Source: Myotis daubentonii (Eukaryota > Chordata > Mammalia > Chiroptera > Vespertilionidae). From it: a stretch of 64,000 bases of DNA. The stretch spans positions 15,733,715 through 15,797,714 of the forward strand of contig NC_081844.1 of NCBI RefSeq assembly GCF_963259705.1, given 5' to 3'. A model generated the notes under the pieces. That model was not told where the DNA came from and ran no database searches. It saw only the letters and a program-made list of their open reading frames with translations. Shown piece by piece: positions 48,581 to 58,974 of this stretch (positions are counted from its first letter, which is position 1; every line of letters starts with the position of its first letter). The position numbers were made by a program, and so were the translations under genes.

Positions 48581-50528
48581 AAAGATTCAGGGTTAGAGGG
48601 GGAGAACCAAGATGGCGGCATAGGTTAACGCCGGAGTTTGCTGCTTTGAACAACTACTTCAAAAGTGAAACCAAAAAACAGAAGGGACATCACCCAGAAC
48701 CACAGGAACACTGGCTGAGTGGAAGTCCTACAACTAGGAGGAAAGAGAAACGCACACGGACACTCAGAGGAGGCGCAGTGGTGAAGTCAAATTCTGAGGT
48801 GCGGAGTGCGCGGAGCGGGCTGGCGGCGGAGGGCGCGGTTGGCATTTTCAATCGGGAGGGAGTCGCAGACTCTGAGCTCCAGATACAGGCGAGTCTTTAG
48901 GGACCCAGACTCAGGCGGGAGAAGCGGGACTGTCTGGCTTCGGTTAGAGCGAGTGCAGCTTTCTCTCCGAGCTTTGCAGCGGGTGCTGGGACTCAGAGAG
49001 GCAGAGCCCCTGGGGACAGGACTGAGAGCCGCCATAACTGCTCTCTCCGGCCCACCCTGTTGATCCTGTGCGACCCGCCCCGCCCAAGCCCTGCACAGAG
49101 GCATTTGCCAGATAGCCTCAGGCAAAGGCTAGATTAGCACCTCCCTAGAGGACAGAAGTTCTCTCACTGCTGACACAGCTGATTCTCATAGCCACTTGGC
49201 CTGGAGGTCAAACCCTCCCTGGAATTAGCTACAACAATCAAGATTTAACTATAAGACTGCGAACAAAGACCACTAGGGGGTGCACCAAGGAAGCATAACA
49301 AAATGTGGAGACAAAGAAACAGGACAAAATTGTCAATGGAAGATATAGAGTTCAGAACCACACTTTTAAAGTCTCTCAAGAACTGTTTAGAAGCTGCCGA
49401 TAAACTTAATGAGATCTACACGAAAACTAATAAGACCCTCGATCTTATATTGGGGAACCAACTAGAAATTAAACATACACGGAATGAAATAACGAATATT
49501 ATACAGACGCCCGACAGCAGACCAGAGGAGCGCAAGAATCAAGTCAATGATTTGAAATGCGAGGAAGCAAAAAACATCCAACCGGAAAAGCAAAATGAAA
49601 AAAGAATCCAAAAATGCGAGGATAGTGTAAGGAGCCTCTGGGACAGCTTCAAGCGTACCAACATCAGAATTATAGGGGTGCCAGAAGATGAGAGAGAGCA
49701 AGATATTGAAAACCTATTTGAAGAAATAATGACAGAAAACTTCCCCCACCTGGTGAAAGAAATGGACTTACAGGTCCAAGAAGCGCGGAGAACCCCAAAC
49801 AAAAGGAATCCAAAGAGGACCACACCAAGACACATCATAATTAAAATGCCAAGAGCAAAAGACAAAGAGAGAATCTTAAAAGCAGCAAGAGAAAGAAACC
49901 CAGTTACCTACAAGGGAATACCCATACGACTGTCAGCTGATTTCTCAACAGAAACTTTGCAGACCAGAAGGGAATGGCAAGAAATATTCAAAGTGATGAA
50001 TACCAAGAACCTACAACCAAGATTACTTTATCCAGCAAAGCTATCATTCAGAATTGAAGGTCAGATAAAGAGCTTCACAGATAAGGAAAAGCTAAAGGAG
50101 TTCATCACCACCAAACCAGTATTATATGAAATGCTGAAAGGTATCCTTTAAGAAGAGGAAGAGGAAGAAAAAGGTAAAGATACAAATTATGAACAACAAA
50201 TATGCATCTATCAACAAGTGAATCTAAGAATCAAGTGAATAAATAATCTGATGAACAGAATGAACTGGTGATTATAATAGAATCAGGGACATAGAAAGGG
50301 AATGGACTGACTATTCTTGTGGGGGAAAGGGGTATGGGAGATGTGGGAAGAGACTGGACAAAAATCGTGCACCTATGGATGAGGACAGTGGGTGGGGAGT
50401 GAGGGGGGAGGGTGGGGCGGGAACTGGGAGGAGGGGAGTTATTGGGGGGAAAAAAAGAGGAACAAATGTAATAATCTGAACAATAAAGATTTAATTAAAA
50501 AAAATAAATAAAGATTCAGGGTTAGAGG
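48581..50528 (+). mobile_element. L1-derived half-LINE: 5' UTR + ORF1 + 3' UTR, ORF2 absent, perfect 19-bp TSD
   Basis: The 19-bp repeat AAAGATTCAGGGTTAGAGG stands at 48581-48599 and 50510-50528. The element between them (48600-50509, ~1.91 kb) starts GGGAGAACCAAGATGGCGGC, which is the L1 5' terminus with its YY1-type site. A GC-rich 5' UTR of ~700 bp and an intact ORF1 (49303-50151) follow. After only ~360 bp of G-rich 3' UTR come AATAAA (50482-50487) and an A-rich tail. The ~3.8 kb ORF2 expected after ORF1 is missing with no internal scar obvious. Both ends are complete and the TSD is perfect. It therefore inserted as a unit and is young, presumably using another L1's reverse transcriptase. 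Comparable to the HAL1 (half-L1) elements known in other mammals. Confidence 0.93.
49303..50151 (+). CDS. L1 ORF1p-like RNA-binding protein, 282 residues, intact
   Basis: An RNA-binding trimeric chaperone of LINE-1 that coats the element RNA in cytoplasmic RNPs. The first ~115 residues are heptad-like and Lys/Glu/Asn-rich (coiled-coil segment, shorter than in human ORF1p, about 338 aa by memory). The RRM follows (…IRIIGVPEDER…, ~residues 123-200). The C-terminal domain (…RRTPNKRNPKRTTPRHIIIK…, then LQTRREWQEIFKVM, PAKLSF) ends at Gly-Ile-Leu. ATG at 49303 has A at -3; a second Met lies at codon 12. There is no stop or frameshift across the ORF. A GAA/GAG-rich stretch follows the stop codon. 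No ORF2 follows. Expression unknown. Confidence 0.92.
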   Translation: MWRQRNRTKLSMEDIEFRTTLLKSLKNCLEAADKLNEIYTKTNKTLDLILGNQLEIKHTRNEITNIIQTPDSRPEERKNQVNDLKCEEAKNIQPEKQNEKRIQKCEDSVRSLWDSFKRTNIRIIGVPEDEREQDIENLFEEIMTENFPHLVKEMDLQVQEARRTPNKRNPKRTTPRHIIIKMPRAKDKERILKAARERNPVTYKGIPIRLSADFSTETLQTRREWQEIFKVMNTKNLQPRLLYPAKLSFRIEGQIKSFTDKEKLKEFITTKPVLYEMLKGIL

Positions 50529-51242
50529 TATGAGGCACAGCCCCAGTTGGGCCTCAGGCTGAATCCTTCCCTCCCAGGAGGTATATGTTTCGCTACATCC
50601 CCAGCAATCACTGACTCCTCAGATCTGGTCTTGGCTTAACTCTCCGTTCAGGCTCCACCTCACCTGCTCCCTCCATTCTCTTATTTATGGACTTCGAAGT
50701 CGACAAGACAGTTGATTTGGAACATCAAAATGTCCCAACGTCGGTGGTGTGATCCACCCACTCATCTTCTAGATGAGAGGACCGAGGAAGACCCAGAGAG
50801 GAATGTATGTGACTTGTCTAGGTCAGTCATAATACCAAAGATGGAACTAGAGCCCAGGAGCCCTCTGGATTCTTAGTCTAGAACTCATCATTTTTGCCCT
50901 GTGAGATGCCTGCTAGCGCCACCCACCTCCCCAGCCCTGAAATAGACTTTTCCTGGGATATGGGGGCTGCCTAAGCTAATACTTTTGGAGATGCTTTAGC
51001 ATTACTGGGCAATAACTAAGGGAGACAGTGTGGAGAAAGGAAGAAGCAGTTGGGAGAGCCCTCCGCAGGTGCTAAAGTGCCAGGAGGCTCATAAAAACAC
51101 CACACCTGCATTCGCAAGTGATTGTGGGCTGCCTGTGCCCTGGTCGTTGATAATGCAGGGAGAGGAACTGCTGAAAGCATTTCCCCGTGTTTGGAGGGTC
51201 TGCCCCAGTTGCTTCCAAACCCTGGCGCTTTCGTACATAACT

Positions 51243-51245
<3 letters not shown>
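50529..51245. other. Intergenic DNA between the half-L1 and a (CA)n/VES pair
   Basis: No gene seen. Contains a minus-strand MIR at about 50.75-50.88 kb ('agatgagaggaccgaggaa', 'gacttgtctaggtcagtca'). Confidence 0.55.

Positions 51246-51296
<51 letters not shown>
51246..51296. repeat. (CA)n microsatellite
   Basis: About 25 uninterrupted CA units, abutting the 5' end of a VES SINE. Confidence 0.97.
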
Positions 51297-51300
<4 letters not shown>

Positions 51301-51562
51301 GCCCTGGTAGGTTTGACTCAGTGGTTAGGGAGCATCAGGCTGAGAACTGAAGGGTCGTGGGTTCCTGGTCAAGGGCATGCACCCCAGCTGCAGGTTCAAT
51401 CCCCAGCAGCTGCAGGCTCAATCCCCAGCCCCAGTGGGGACACATGTGGGAAGCAGCCAGTTGATGAGTCTCTCTCACATTGATGTTTCTCTCTCTCCCT
51501 TCCCCCTTCCCTCTTTCAGGCTTTCTAAAAATCAATGGAAAAAAATATCCTCAGGCGAGGAT
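51301..51562 (+). repeat. VES SINE with an internal 22-bp duplication
   Basis: 'gccctggtaggtttgactc' head, 'ctgagaactgaagggtcgt', 'aagggcatgcaccccag', 'gaagcagccagttgatgag', 'ctctctcacattgatgttt' and 'atatcctcaggcgagga' tail. The segment at 51386-51407 is repeated at 51408-51429 with one mismatch, giving two B-box-like words in tandem. Confidence 0.9.
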
Positions 51563-52860
51563 TGAAGAAGAAAATGAGAAGCTGTCTGGGGTTCTGGGGC
51601 CTCCTCATCCCCAAGGACCCTCAAGCCCCATCCATCACACCCTGTGCAAAGCAGCAAGGACTCCCCTCCCTTTGCCGACACTCTCTGCCCTGGCTGCCCT
51701 TCAGTGACTTCTCCCTGCTCTCGTGCTCGTTGTGGCCTGTTTCCTGAGGAATAACAGCAATGAAGCTGGTCTGTGTGGTATACTTGGAGGCCCACCCTCT
51801 AACGGAAAGCCTTTACTGGGTCAAACTCTAGACCCTCAAGAATGGAAACAGAAATCATAAATGAGAGACTATCTCCTCTGACAGTCCTCCAAGCTCCCCT
51901 CCTCCTCCTGGGAGCCTTCTACCCTGCCCTGGGCGGTCAGAACAAATGATACATGTCCTCTGCTCTAACCCACTGGCTTAGCCACTCTCCAAGCAGCCCC
52001 TAACACACCAACCAGTCCATTTGAAGGGGGAGACTTCCGGACAGAAGGCCCCTGGAGGCCAGCAGTTACCAGCACAGGCCTCCTGCCTGCTCCTCCCGCT
52101 CTAAGGCAGCGGCTTCTTGCCCTCACTCAGGTTCTCCGGGCGCCTATGACCCCCTTGCATATTGGCTTGCACAGTGGCTCCTCCTGGGAACTTGTACTAA
52201 AGCCCCACGGGCAGTTTAGGGAGGGGGGCCCTAAGGGCTGCCCCGCCTCAGCCTCGGTTCTTTCCCATCCTCTGTTCTACTTAGTTGCCTGTTTATCGCT
52301 CCCTCCAGGGAAGTAGGTCTGAGAGGGCACAAGGGCAGGACCCATACTTCTTTTCCATGAATGTATCCTTGAGGGTGGCCCAGTGCCTGGCACATTGTAG
52401 CTCAATGGCTAACTGTTAAATGCATGAGTAGGAAGAACGGGACCCGTGGCTTCGTTTGGGTCCTGCAGGCGGGTGTCCAGAGGGAAGGGCTGGACGACAG
52501 GGAGCCGCCCTTCCTCTCGGTGCCCCCTGTGCTGGGTAAGTCCACAGACACTCCCACCTGCAAAGGACCGATTCCCTTTACACTCGGAGCCAGCCCCGGG
52601 ACATCTTGAAGGCGGGAAAGGGGGCACTTGCTTGTTTGTAACAGGTAACGGCACACGTAGAAGGCACAAAATTTAAGAGAGACAAAAGGCCATACAGTGA
52701 ACATCAGTCTCCCTCCCCACTGGCTCCTTCCCCGCTAACAAGTCCTCTGCTGTCTCCGGGTTAGAAGCCTCTTTACAGACAGAAAGACGAAGCAATAACC
52801 CGGTTAGGCGACCCGTGTGGTCCTCGGCAGAGAAGTCACAAATCAGTGCTGAAGGCAGAA
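51563..52860. other. Intergenic DNA upstream of BIN3
   Basis: No gene recognised. An L2-type 3' end lies at about 52.30-52.42 kb ('cccagtgcctggcacattg', 'tagctcaatggctaactg'). Confidence 0.5.
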
Positions 52861-52862
52861 AC

Positions 52863-52966
52863 ACGCCCCGGGGTCCTCACGCCCCGGGGTCCTCACGCCC
52901 CGGGGTCCTCACGCCCCGGGGTCCTCACGCCCCGGGATCCTCGGGTCCTCACGCCCCGGGGTCCTC
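52863..52966. repeat. 16-bp minisatellite at the BIN3 promoter
   Basis: Unit ACGCCCCGGGGTCCTC: four perfect head-to-tail copies (52863-52926), one with a single change (52927-52942), an 8-bp partial copy (52943-52950), then one more perfect copy (52951-52966). Each unit contains the self-complementary CCCCGGGG. It begins about 320 bases upstream of the BIN3 start codon, at the edge of the CpG island. Confidence 0.97.
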
Positions 52967-53182
52967 ACTCCCCCATCACGCGAGGGTCGCGGGCCAGGGC
53001 ACCTCTCGCGGGAGCCCGCGGCGGCGGCGGGATTAACGCGGAGGCCGCGCCCCCTCAGCCGCCTCTTCCGGGTAGAGGGGGCGGGGCTCGCGTCACTTCC
53101 TGGAGACTGGCTGAGTCCGGAAGTGATCCCCGAGGACCGAGTGGCGGCGGCGGACCCGGGCGGCGGGGCCAGGTTCGGGACC
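52967..53182 (+). promoter_or_regulatory. BIN3: BIN3 CpG-island promoter and 5' UTR
   Basis: TATA-less and CpG-rich. Contains CTTCCGG (53065-53071) and CCGGAAGTG (53117-53125), ETS/GABPA-type sites in opposite orientation, and a GC box GGGGGCGGGGC (53077-53087) between them. This is typical of a housekeeping promoter. The start site is probably between about 53.10 and 53.16 kb; not determinable here. Confidence 0.7.
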
Positions 53183-53190
53183 ATGAGCTG
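53183..53190 (+). CDS. BIN3: BIN3 first coding exon (bridging integrator 3, N-BAR protein), partial
   Basis: GGGACC ATG AGC TG|GTGAGTGAGG encodes Met-Ser and two bases of the next codon, ending at a near-consensus donor. Human BIN3 as I remember it begins M-S-W-I-P-F, and TG plus a following G gives Trp. Together with the CpG-island promoter and the expected position ~20 kb downstream of EGR3 on the same strand, this identifies the exon. BIN3 is a BAR-domain protein without SH3 that acts in membrane/actin organisation, cytokinesis and Cdc42/Rac signalling in muscle. All remaining exons, including the BAR domain, lie beyond the window. Confidence 0.85.
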
Positions 53191-56100
53191 GTGAGTGAGG
53201 CCCCGCGGCAGGGCCGCTGCAGCCCGGGCCGCGACGCGCCTTGCCCTGCGTCCCCTGCGCCCCTCGCCGCGCTGCCCCCGGGACCCTGCGCCCGGAGCAG
53301 GGCCCGACTGGCCCCGGTTCCAGGGTCGTCGAGTGGCCTTGCCCGGTGCGCCGCCGGGGTCGCCATCTCTCTGCAGGACTTACCGGGAGATGGGCCCGGG
53401 GCCCGCGTCTGACTCGTTTCCCGACCCTTCGTGCTCCCAGGAGCCGGTCCCGTCTTCCCCCGGCGGCTGGGAGTGGGGGGCTTCCTTGTTCCCTTCTCTC
53501 TGGAGCGTCCTCTGTCTCCCTGTGGCCGCCTCTCCGCCGCTCCCGTCCGAGCTGTGGCCCTCACTCTGGCAATCTGGGCTCCACTCATGGATCAAAACCC
53601 ACTTGCTTTCAGCCTTTGCAGCATTTCACAGTCTTTCTAAGACAAAACTTGCTTCTCTTTTGGAAGGACCAGAATTAAACACCCACACCCACACTCCCAC
53701 AGTAGGGTTGGATTGGTTTTAATCATTTCCAGGGCCATTACCCACTCGCTGCTTTCGGTCTAAAATAGACATAGGTAAGCTTAGGCATCACGGGAGCTAT
53801 CAGGCCGCGAGACAAGAAGCCAGGGGGGCTCGGAGTAGCAGAGTCACAGCCCGGGAGCTGGAACGTGCGTGGCTGCAGGACGATGCGATGCCTGGCCGTC
53901 GGACACACTTCACAGCGCTGAATGGTTGGTTTATTTTGTAGGACTCAGTTTGCCCCAAGGACCTTACCTGCAGGCCAAAGACCTGTGTATCCACAACCCC
54001 AAACCTCAGGGGATCCCAAGTGTGCTCGTCGGAGTGCATGGACCCCAGAGCGGGTACAAGAGGAATCAACCCTTTTGGAATCCAGGTTTCATTCGTGTAG
54101 GGAACGTTTGCCACTCTGTCCTCAGAGTGTAGCCTGTGTATGTATGCCCAGTATGTGCATAATAAGTAGTTGTGGTGAACGGAGATGGTAGGACGTACTT
54201 CGGGAAGGCTCCTGCAGGCTCCCATTTGGCCATCAGTGGAGACTGTAGGCTCCGGTCACAAGCAGCTGGTGTCAGTCAGTGTCAGGGACTGCTCTCTAAT
54301 GTAAAATTTAAGCATCGTCTGTCCCCTCTTTCCAACCACCCCCCCCCCCTTTCTTAGAGGGAGATTGATGGACAAATGTCAGACGGTAGTCGCCGGCAAC
54401 AGGAGGGAAGCCCCGAGCAATGCCCTAATAAGCCCCAGCAGGAGCTGCTCCTTTCCCTCCATCTTTGCTCCAGGAGGCCAAGAGGCGGCTGGAGCCTTAA
54501 AAAGCTAACTTTCCGGTCTTGTTACAACCTAGTTAGTGATGGGAAAGTGGCAATCCTTCAGTTCCCTTTCCTAGAGGAATTGCTTCCTTAAAGTGCCAGT
54601 CTGGGTCCCCAGACCTTGTGATATAGATGTCCCCTTACGGCTGCATCTTGAAATTTTCGTTCTCCCACCTAATTTTTTAAGGTAAAAAGCAGGAAGAACA
54701 GATGCATCATATTGCTTAAATTGGAGATTACAGTTTTTAAAAAACGCATCAGTCTTTTCTTCATAAATCAGAAGAGTAGAACAGAGACCACTAAAGGGAA
54801 AGGATTCTCTGGGTGATCGAGGCACACTATTTCCACCTCTCTGACAGAAGTGTTTTTTTCTGCAGAAATGAGTAGCCAGTTTCCTAAAGTCTGTCAGGTT
54901 GAAGAGAATTGAAATTGACAACTAGCTGTCTAGCCAAAGCTGAGATTTTTATCCAGTTGAATTAATTTACCAGTACATGCACATCTTGGCACCTCCTTGG
55001 ACTGAGGGTCGCGACCAAAAGGGCAGCTTTGTCCCTCAAAGCTGAGATTCCTTTCTCTTCCTCCTTAGAGTTCTTCTACGTCATCGCTTGCGTGGTCCCT
55101 GACCCCCTCTCCCTGGGAGGGGAACTGCACCGGCGCCTGGGCACACAATTGCACTCAGTTCCTGACTCAATGGCTGGCAAGGGAACTGGGGCTAGACCCT
55201 TCTGATTCACTCCAGGAGTGGTTTTTCTGCTCCCAGAATCAATCCACCCATTCATCCGGGACTGGAATTCTCAGTGGGGGAAGAGACCAGAGTGACGTAG
55301 AGCCATCATGGGAGTTGGATGCCCAAGGTCAAGTTCACCAAGCACATGGGATATGCCAGCTATCATTGAATAAGGCCTAGGGACACACAGCCATGGCCCC
55401 AAGAGGGTAACCATTGTTCTGGGCTTTCAAAATGTCACAGTGAGAAATGTCCAATATTTATGCCCTTTGCGTACTGTGGACTTTGCAGGAAGAGGGGGAG
55501 GTCTTTGTTCTCTGCTTCCTCTGTGCCTGCAGCCTACCCACCCCCTGTTTGTTTAGTGGGTACCTGCCCCCTCCTGCACCATCTACCCATCCAGTCATTT
55601 CACCCATTCATCGAGGTGTCCCAGTGGTGTGCCCTGCTAGGAAGAAAGCATTTGATGTTCACATCTCAGATTACTGATACAAGCCAATGCTTCCCTCTCT
55701 CCCCTCCTCCACGTCCCCCTCTGTCTTCCTGTGTGTGTGTGTGTGTGTGACTTTATTGTGGTATGGAAGATGAAGGAAGTAGAATTAAGAAGGGTGACCT
55801 TAATCTGGTTTAGCTGTCTACAGGGATTGTAGCCTTCCCTAGAACCACAGACCTTGATGATTTTAGGCTTAAATGACAAGGAAATGACTACTGGAGGAAG
55901 TCTTCCTATACCTAGAGGCCCAGGAGTTTGACTCTGAATGAAGGAAATTAGAGCGAGTGCAGCTAAGTTTAGCTAGGAGCTCGAGTGCTGAGTTCAGGTT
56001 CTGGTTCCCTCATTCACAATGTGGCCTGGTCAGGCATTTAACTTTCCTGTGTCTTGTTTTCTCCAACTATAGCATGCAGTTCATAATCCCAGCTGACACT

Positions 56101-56200
56101 TTGTCACCCAAGTCTTGTGAAAATGATGTAGACATGTTTTCTTTTCTAACTCATCTGGGCTCTTCTACCTCTCTCTGCCAAATATTGGTATTTCATGTGA
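53191..56200 (+). other. BIN3: BIN3 intron 1, first part
   Basis: Starts GTGAGTGAGG. CpG-rich for ~400 bases, then ordinary intronic sequence with no exon seen. A short C run lies at 54.34 kb and a (TG)n at 55.73 kb. I looked for sequence encoding the expected next residues (I-P-F-K-I-G-Q) and found none. Confidence 0.7.
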
Positions 56201-56204
56201 TCCA

Positions 56205-56378
56205 TTCTCTCTCCCTCTCCCCCCTTCCCCTTCTCCCCTCATCCCTCCTCCTCTCTCCCTCCCCATCCCTCTCTCTCCATCTCCCCCTTCCCCCTCTCCC
56301 CTCCCCCTCCCCCTCTCCCTCTTCCCCTCCCCCTCTCCCTCCTTCTCCCCCTCTCCCTTCTCCTCTCTCCTCTCTTGT
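56205..56378. repeat. Homopyrimidine (C/T) tract, ~170 bp
   Basis: Almost purely C and T, built from CTCC, CCCCT and TCTC words with only a few A interruptions. Capable of triplex (H-DNA) formation. Confidence 0.95.
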
Positions 56379-56384
56379 TCTCAT

Positions 56385-56850
56385 CCCTTATACCTTCCCT
56401 GTCATCTTCCGGCTAAAGGCCCAACTTTGGGCCATGGCTTACAAGGCCCTTCTGGATGTGGCCGTCTCTTTAGTCCTGTGTCCAGACTTTTCTGGGTCTC
56501 TCTTGCTCTTGTTCCTCTGTACATGGTGTTCCCTCCGCCTGAAATGCCTTTACTCCCCACCTCCACAATCTACTGTCCGCCGGGCCATGTCTACTCACCT
56601 TTCCAAAGTCAGGGCAGGCTCCACCCCTCTGTTGAGGGTCTTCCCTGAATGGCCCTCCACACCCTGCCAAGCTGGGTTGTGTGCCTCTCCTCTGATCCTC
56701 AATAGCATCTGTACTGGATTGTTGGTTTACTTACCAGGAAACCCACTAGTCTATGAGCTGTTGAAAACAGGGACTTCGCCCCTTGGTCTACTACGATCTC
56801 CCTAGCGCTGTTCCCAACAGTTAGTAAATGTGTATTGAATGTATGAATGA
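56385..56850 (+). repeat. L2 LINE 3' region, ~460 bp
   Basis: Follows the L2 3' order: 'ggtgttccctccgcctgaa', 'tccacaatctactgtccgc', 'tcttccctgaatggccctc', 'ctagtctatgagctgttga', 'aaacagggacttcgcccct', then 'agtaaatgtgtattgaatg'. The long open frame across it comes from this repeat and the CT tract. Confidence 0.8.
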
Positions 56851-58681
56851 GAATTTTTCCCCCCATTTACTGACCTGCCTTAGTTCAGGAAAACTTGTAA
56901 GATAAAAACATGGAAAACCTACAAGCCACTCCTGAAATGAAGAGCCTCTAAGAATGCCATCATTAAATTGACTGATGGAAAAAGTGGCTTCCAAGACTTT
57001 GAGGACTGACTGTACTCCCCCCTCCTGTCTACCCACCCCTCCCCCAACTACTTTCTCCTGTACTTCCACATTCTTCCAGGCCTCACAGGTGTGCACCTCT
57101 CCCCCCCATAAACTTGGTGAGAGCGAGAGCAGGATCTACAATTTCAAGTGTGTGTTCACATACTGTCTTGTACATAGTAGGTAATTGTGACACAAAATGA
57201 CTGGAATGTAAAGAAAGGACGGCACATTTTCTCAGTGGAGTCTCTTTGCCCTTTAGCATTGCCGTTGCTATTACATTTGTGTAGTGCTTTTAACCTTTCA
57301 CTTTGCTTTCCCATCCATTATTTGATTTCATCCTCACATATACCCTTTGAAGTATGCGGTTCAGGTCTTATTATCTCCCTTTGACAACTTATTAGAATTC
57401 AGTTACACAGCACCTGGCAGAACTGGAACTAAACCCTGCATGTTCTGAGTATTCTCCCTGCTTGAACAGAAACATTGGCAGAGTGGAAGGCCATTCGCAA
57501 ACTGAATGGATCCCAGAGGAAGGTATTGGACTTTCCTAGCATGTATGGACACTGCCAGGTTGGGAGTGAATTACAGGAAGTTGCCAGTTTTCACACATAA
57601 GGTGATAGAAGGAGTCCTGTGGACTGCACACCACCAGGGGTTCTGGACCATCTCAGCTGCTTCCTACTCTGGTCCTTCACACTGGGGCAGCCGTACCACT
57701 CACTCATCCTGTGACTTTGGACAGGCCAAGCTCTCCCAAGCCCTTTCCTCTAGAGAGCATGGCAATGCCCAGAAGACGGGGACCCTGTACTCGAGACATT
57801 GCTTTGGGCACAAATGTAAAACACCTCACTCTTATTTTAGCTGTGTGTAAGGGAAGGGGAAGGGACTTTTTCCAGATTTTGAAGTAGTTAGAAAGAAATA
57901 AGTATCTTGAGTCCCACAGCTTCTTAGTCAAAAGTTTTCTTATGTATTATACTCTTAAGTAAATCTGTTGAGGTAGCTTTAGAGTTGGCAATTGAGCTGT
58001 TAGAACTGTTTTCACAAACCCAGTATTTTGGTGGCTAATCCGTTAAATGGGACCTAGTGTTGTGTATTGCACATAGATAGTGCTCAATAAATATTTGTTG
58101 GTTTAGTGAATATTGAACATGTTTAATGTATAAAGACCCGTGCTAAATGTTGAGGGACATTCAAAAAGCTATAAAAATTGATCCTTCCTGTCTTTGGCCA
58201 GAATGTGGAACGTGCCAGGGACTCACAGGGATGACAGTGGGTCACTAAATGTCAGGCGGCATCGTCAGGAAAGACTCCAAGTAGAGGATGGGATTGTACT
58301 GAACCCTGACCTCCCTAATACGTACTGTTCAGTGGGGAATGAGAAGAACAGGGGAAAGGTGTGTCAGACATTTGGGATGGATGGACACTCGGGAGCCCAG
58401 TTGGGTTTAGTAAATAGGGACTTGGATGAGAGGCTGGTTTATTGACAGCTGGCACTCTGGTTGGGGTCACACTGTAGAGCCATCCTGGGGAATTGGAATT
58501 GACCCTAGGCTTTTGAAAATTTAAGGTTTTTTTAAGCAGGAAAGTGGAATGGCAAAAGCAATGATTTAGTCAAGGTAATTTGGCAGTGGTCCACAGGATG
58601 GCTCAGAGAAGAGAGAGAATGGAGCTGGGGAGGCTGAGCTGCACAGTGGCTTCCAAAATACTTTCACTCCAACTCTCAGTC
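56851..58681 (+). other. BIN3: BIN3 intron 1, continued
   Basis: No exon seen. Minus-strand MIR at about 57.25-57.45 kb ('tgtgtagtgcttttaacct', 'cagcacctggcagaactgg'). L2-type end at about 58.04-58.11 kb ('gtgctcaataaatatttgt'). Confidence 0.55.
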
Positions 58682-58931
58682 AGAAGTACCTTTGAGCCGA
58701 AACCGGTTTGGCTCAGTGGATAGAGCGTCGGCCTGCGGACTGAGAGGTCCCAGGTTCGATTCCGGTCAAGGGCATGTACCTGGGTTGTGAGCATATCCCC
58801 AGTAGGAGATGTGCAGGAGGCAGCTGATTGATGATTCTCTCTCATCGATGTTTCTAACTCTCTATCTCTCTCCCTTCCTCTCTGTAAAAAATCAATAATA
58901 TATATATATTAAAAAAAAGAAGTACCTTTGA
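58682..58931 (+). repeat. VES SINE, canonical, with perfect 14-bp TSD
   Basis: AGAAGTACCTTTGA flanks the copy (58682-58695 and 58918-58931). A-box 'tggctcagtgg', 'tagagcgtcggcctgcgga', exact B-box GGTTCGATTCC (58753-58763), 'ggcatgtacctgggttgtg', 'ctctcatcgatgtttcta' and an AT/A-rich tail. The tRNA-like head is the best preserved of all copies here, so this is probably the youngest. Confidence 0.96.
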
Positions 58932-58938
58932 TAATCAC

Positions 58939-58940
<2 letters not shown>

Positions 58941-58971
<31 letters not shown>
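58941..58971. repeat. (CA)n microsatellite
   Basis: About fifteen CA units just after the 3' TSD of a VES SINE. Confidence 0.95.

Positions 58972-58974
<3 letters not shown>

Noticed and set aside
55957..56805. 282-codon + strand ORF
   Set aside because: It is made of a CT-rich tract (Leu/Ser/Pro repeats) joined to an L2 3' fragment; no gene structure.
58696..58770. tRNA-like sequence with good A and B boxes
   Set aside because: It is the head of a VES SINE (continues into the SINE body, A tail and flanking TSD), not a tRNA gene.
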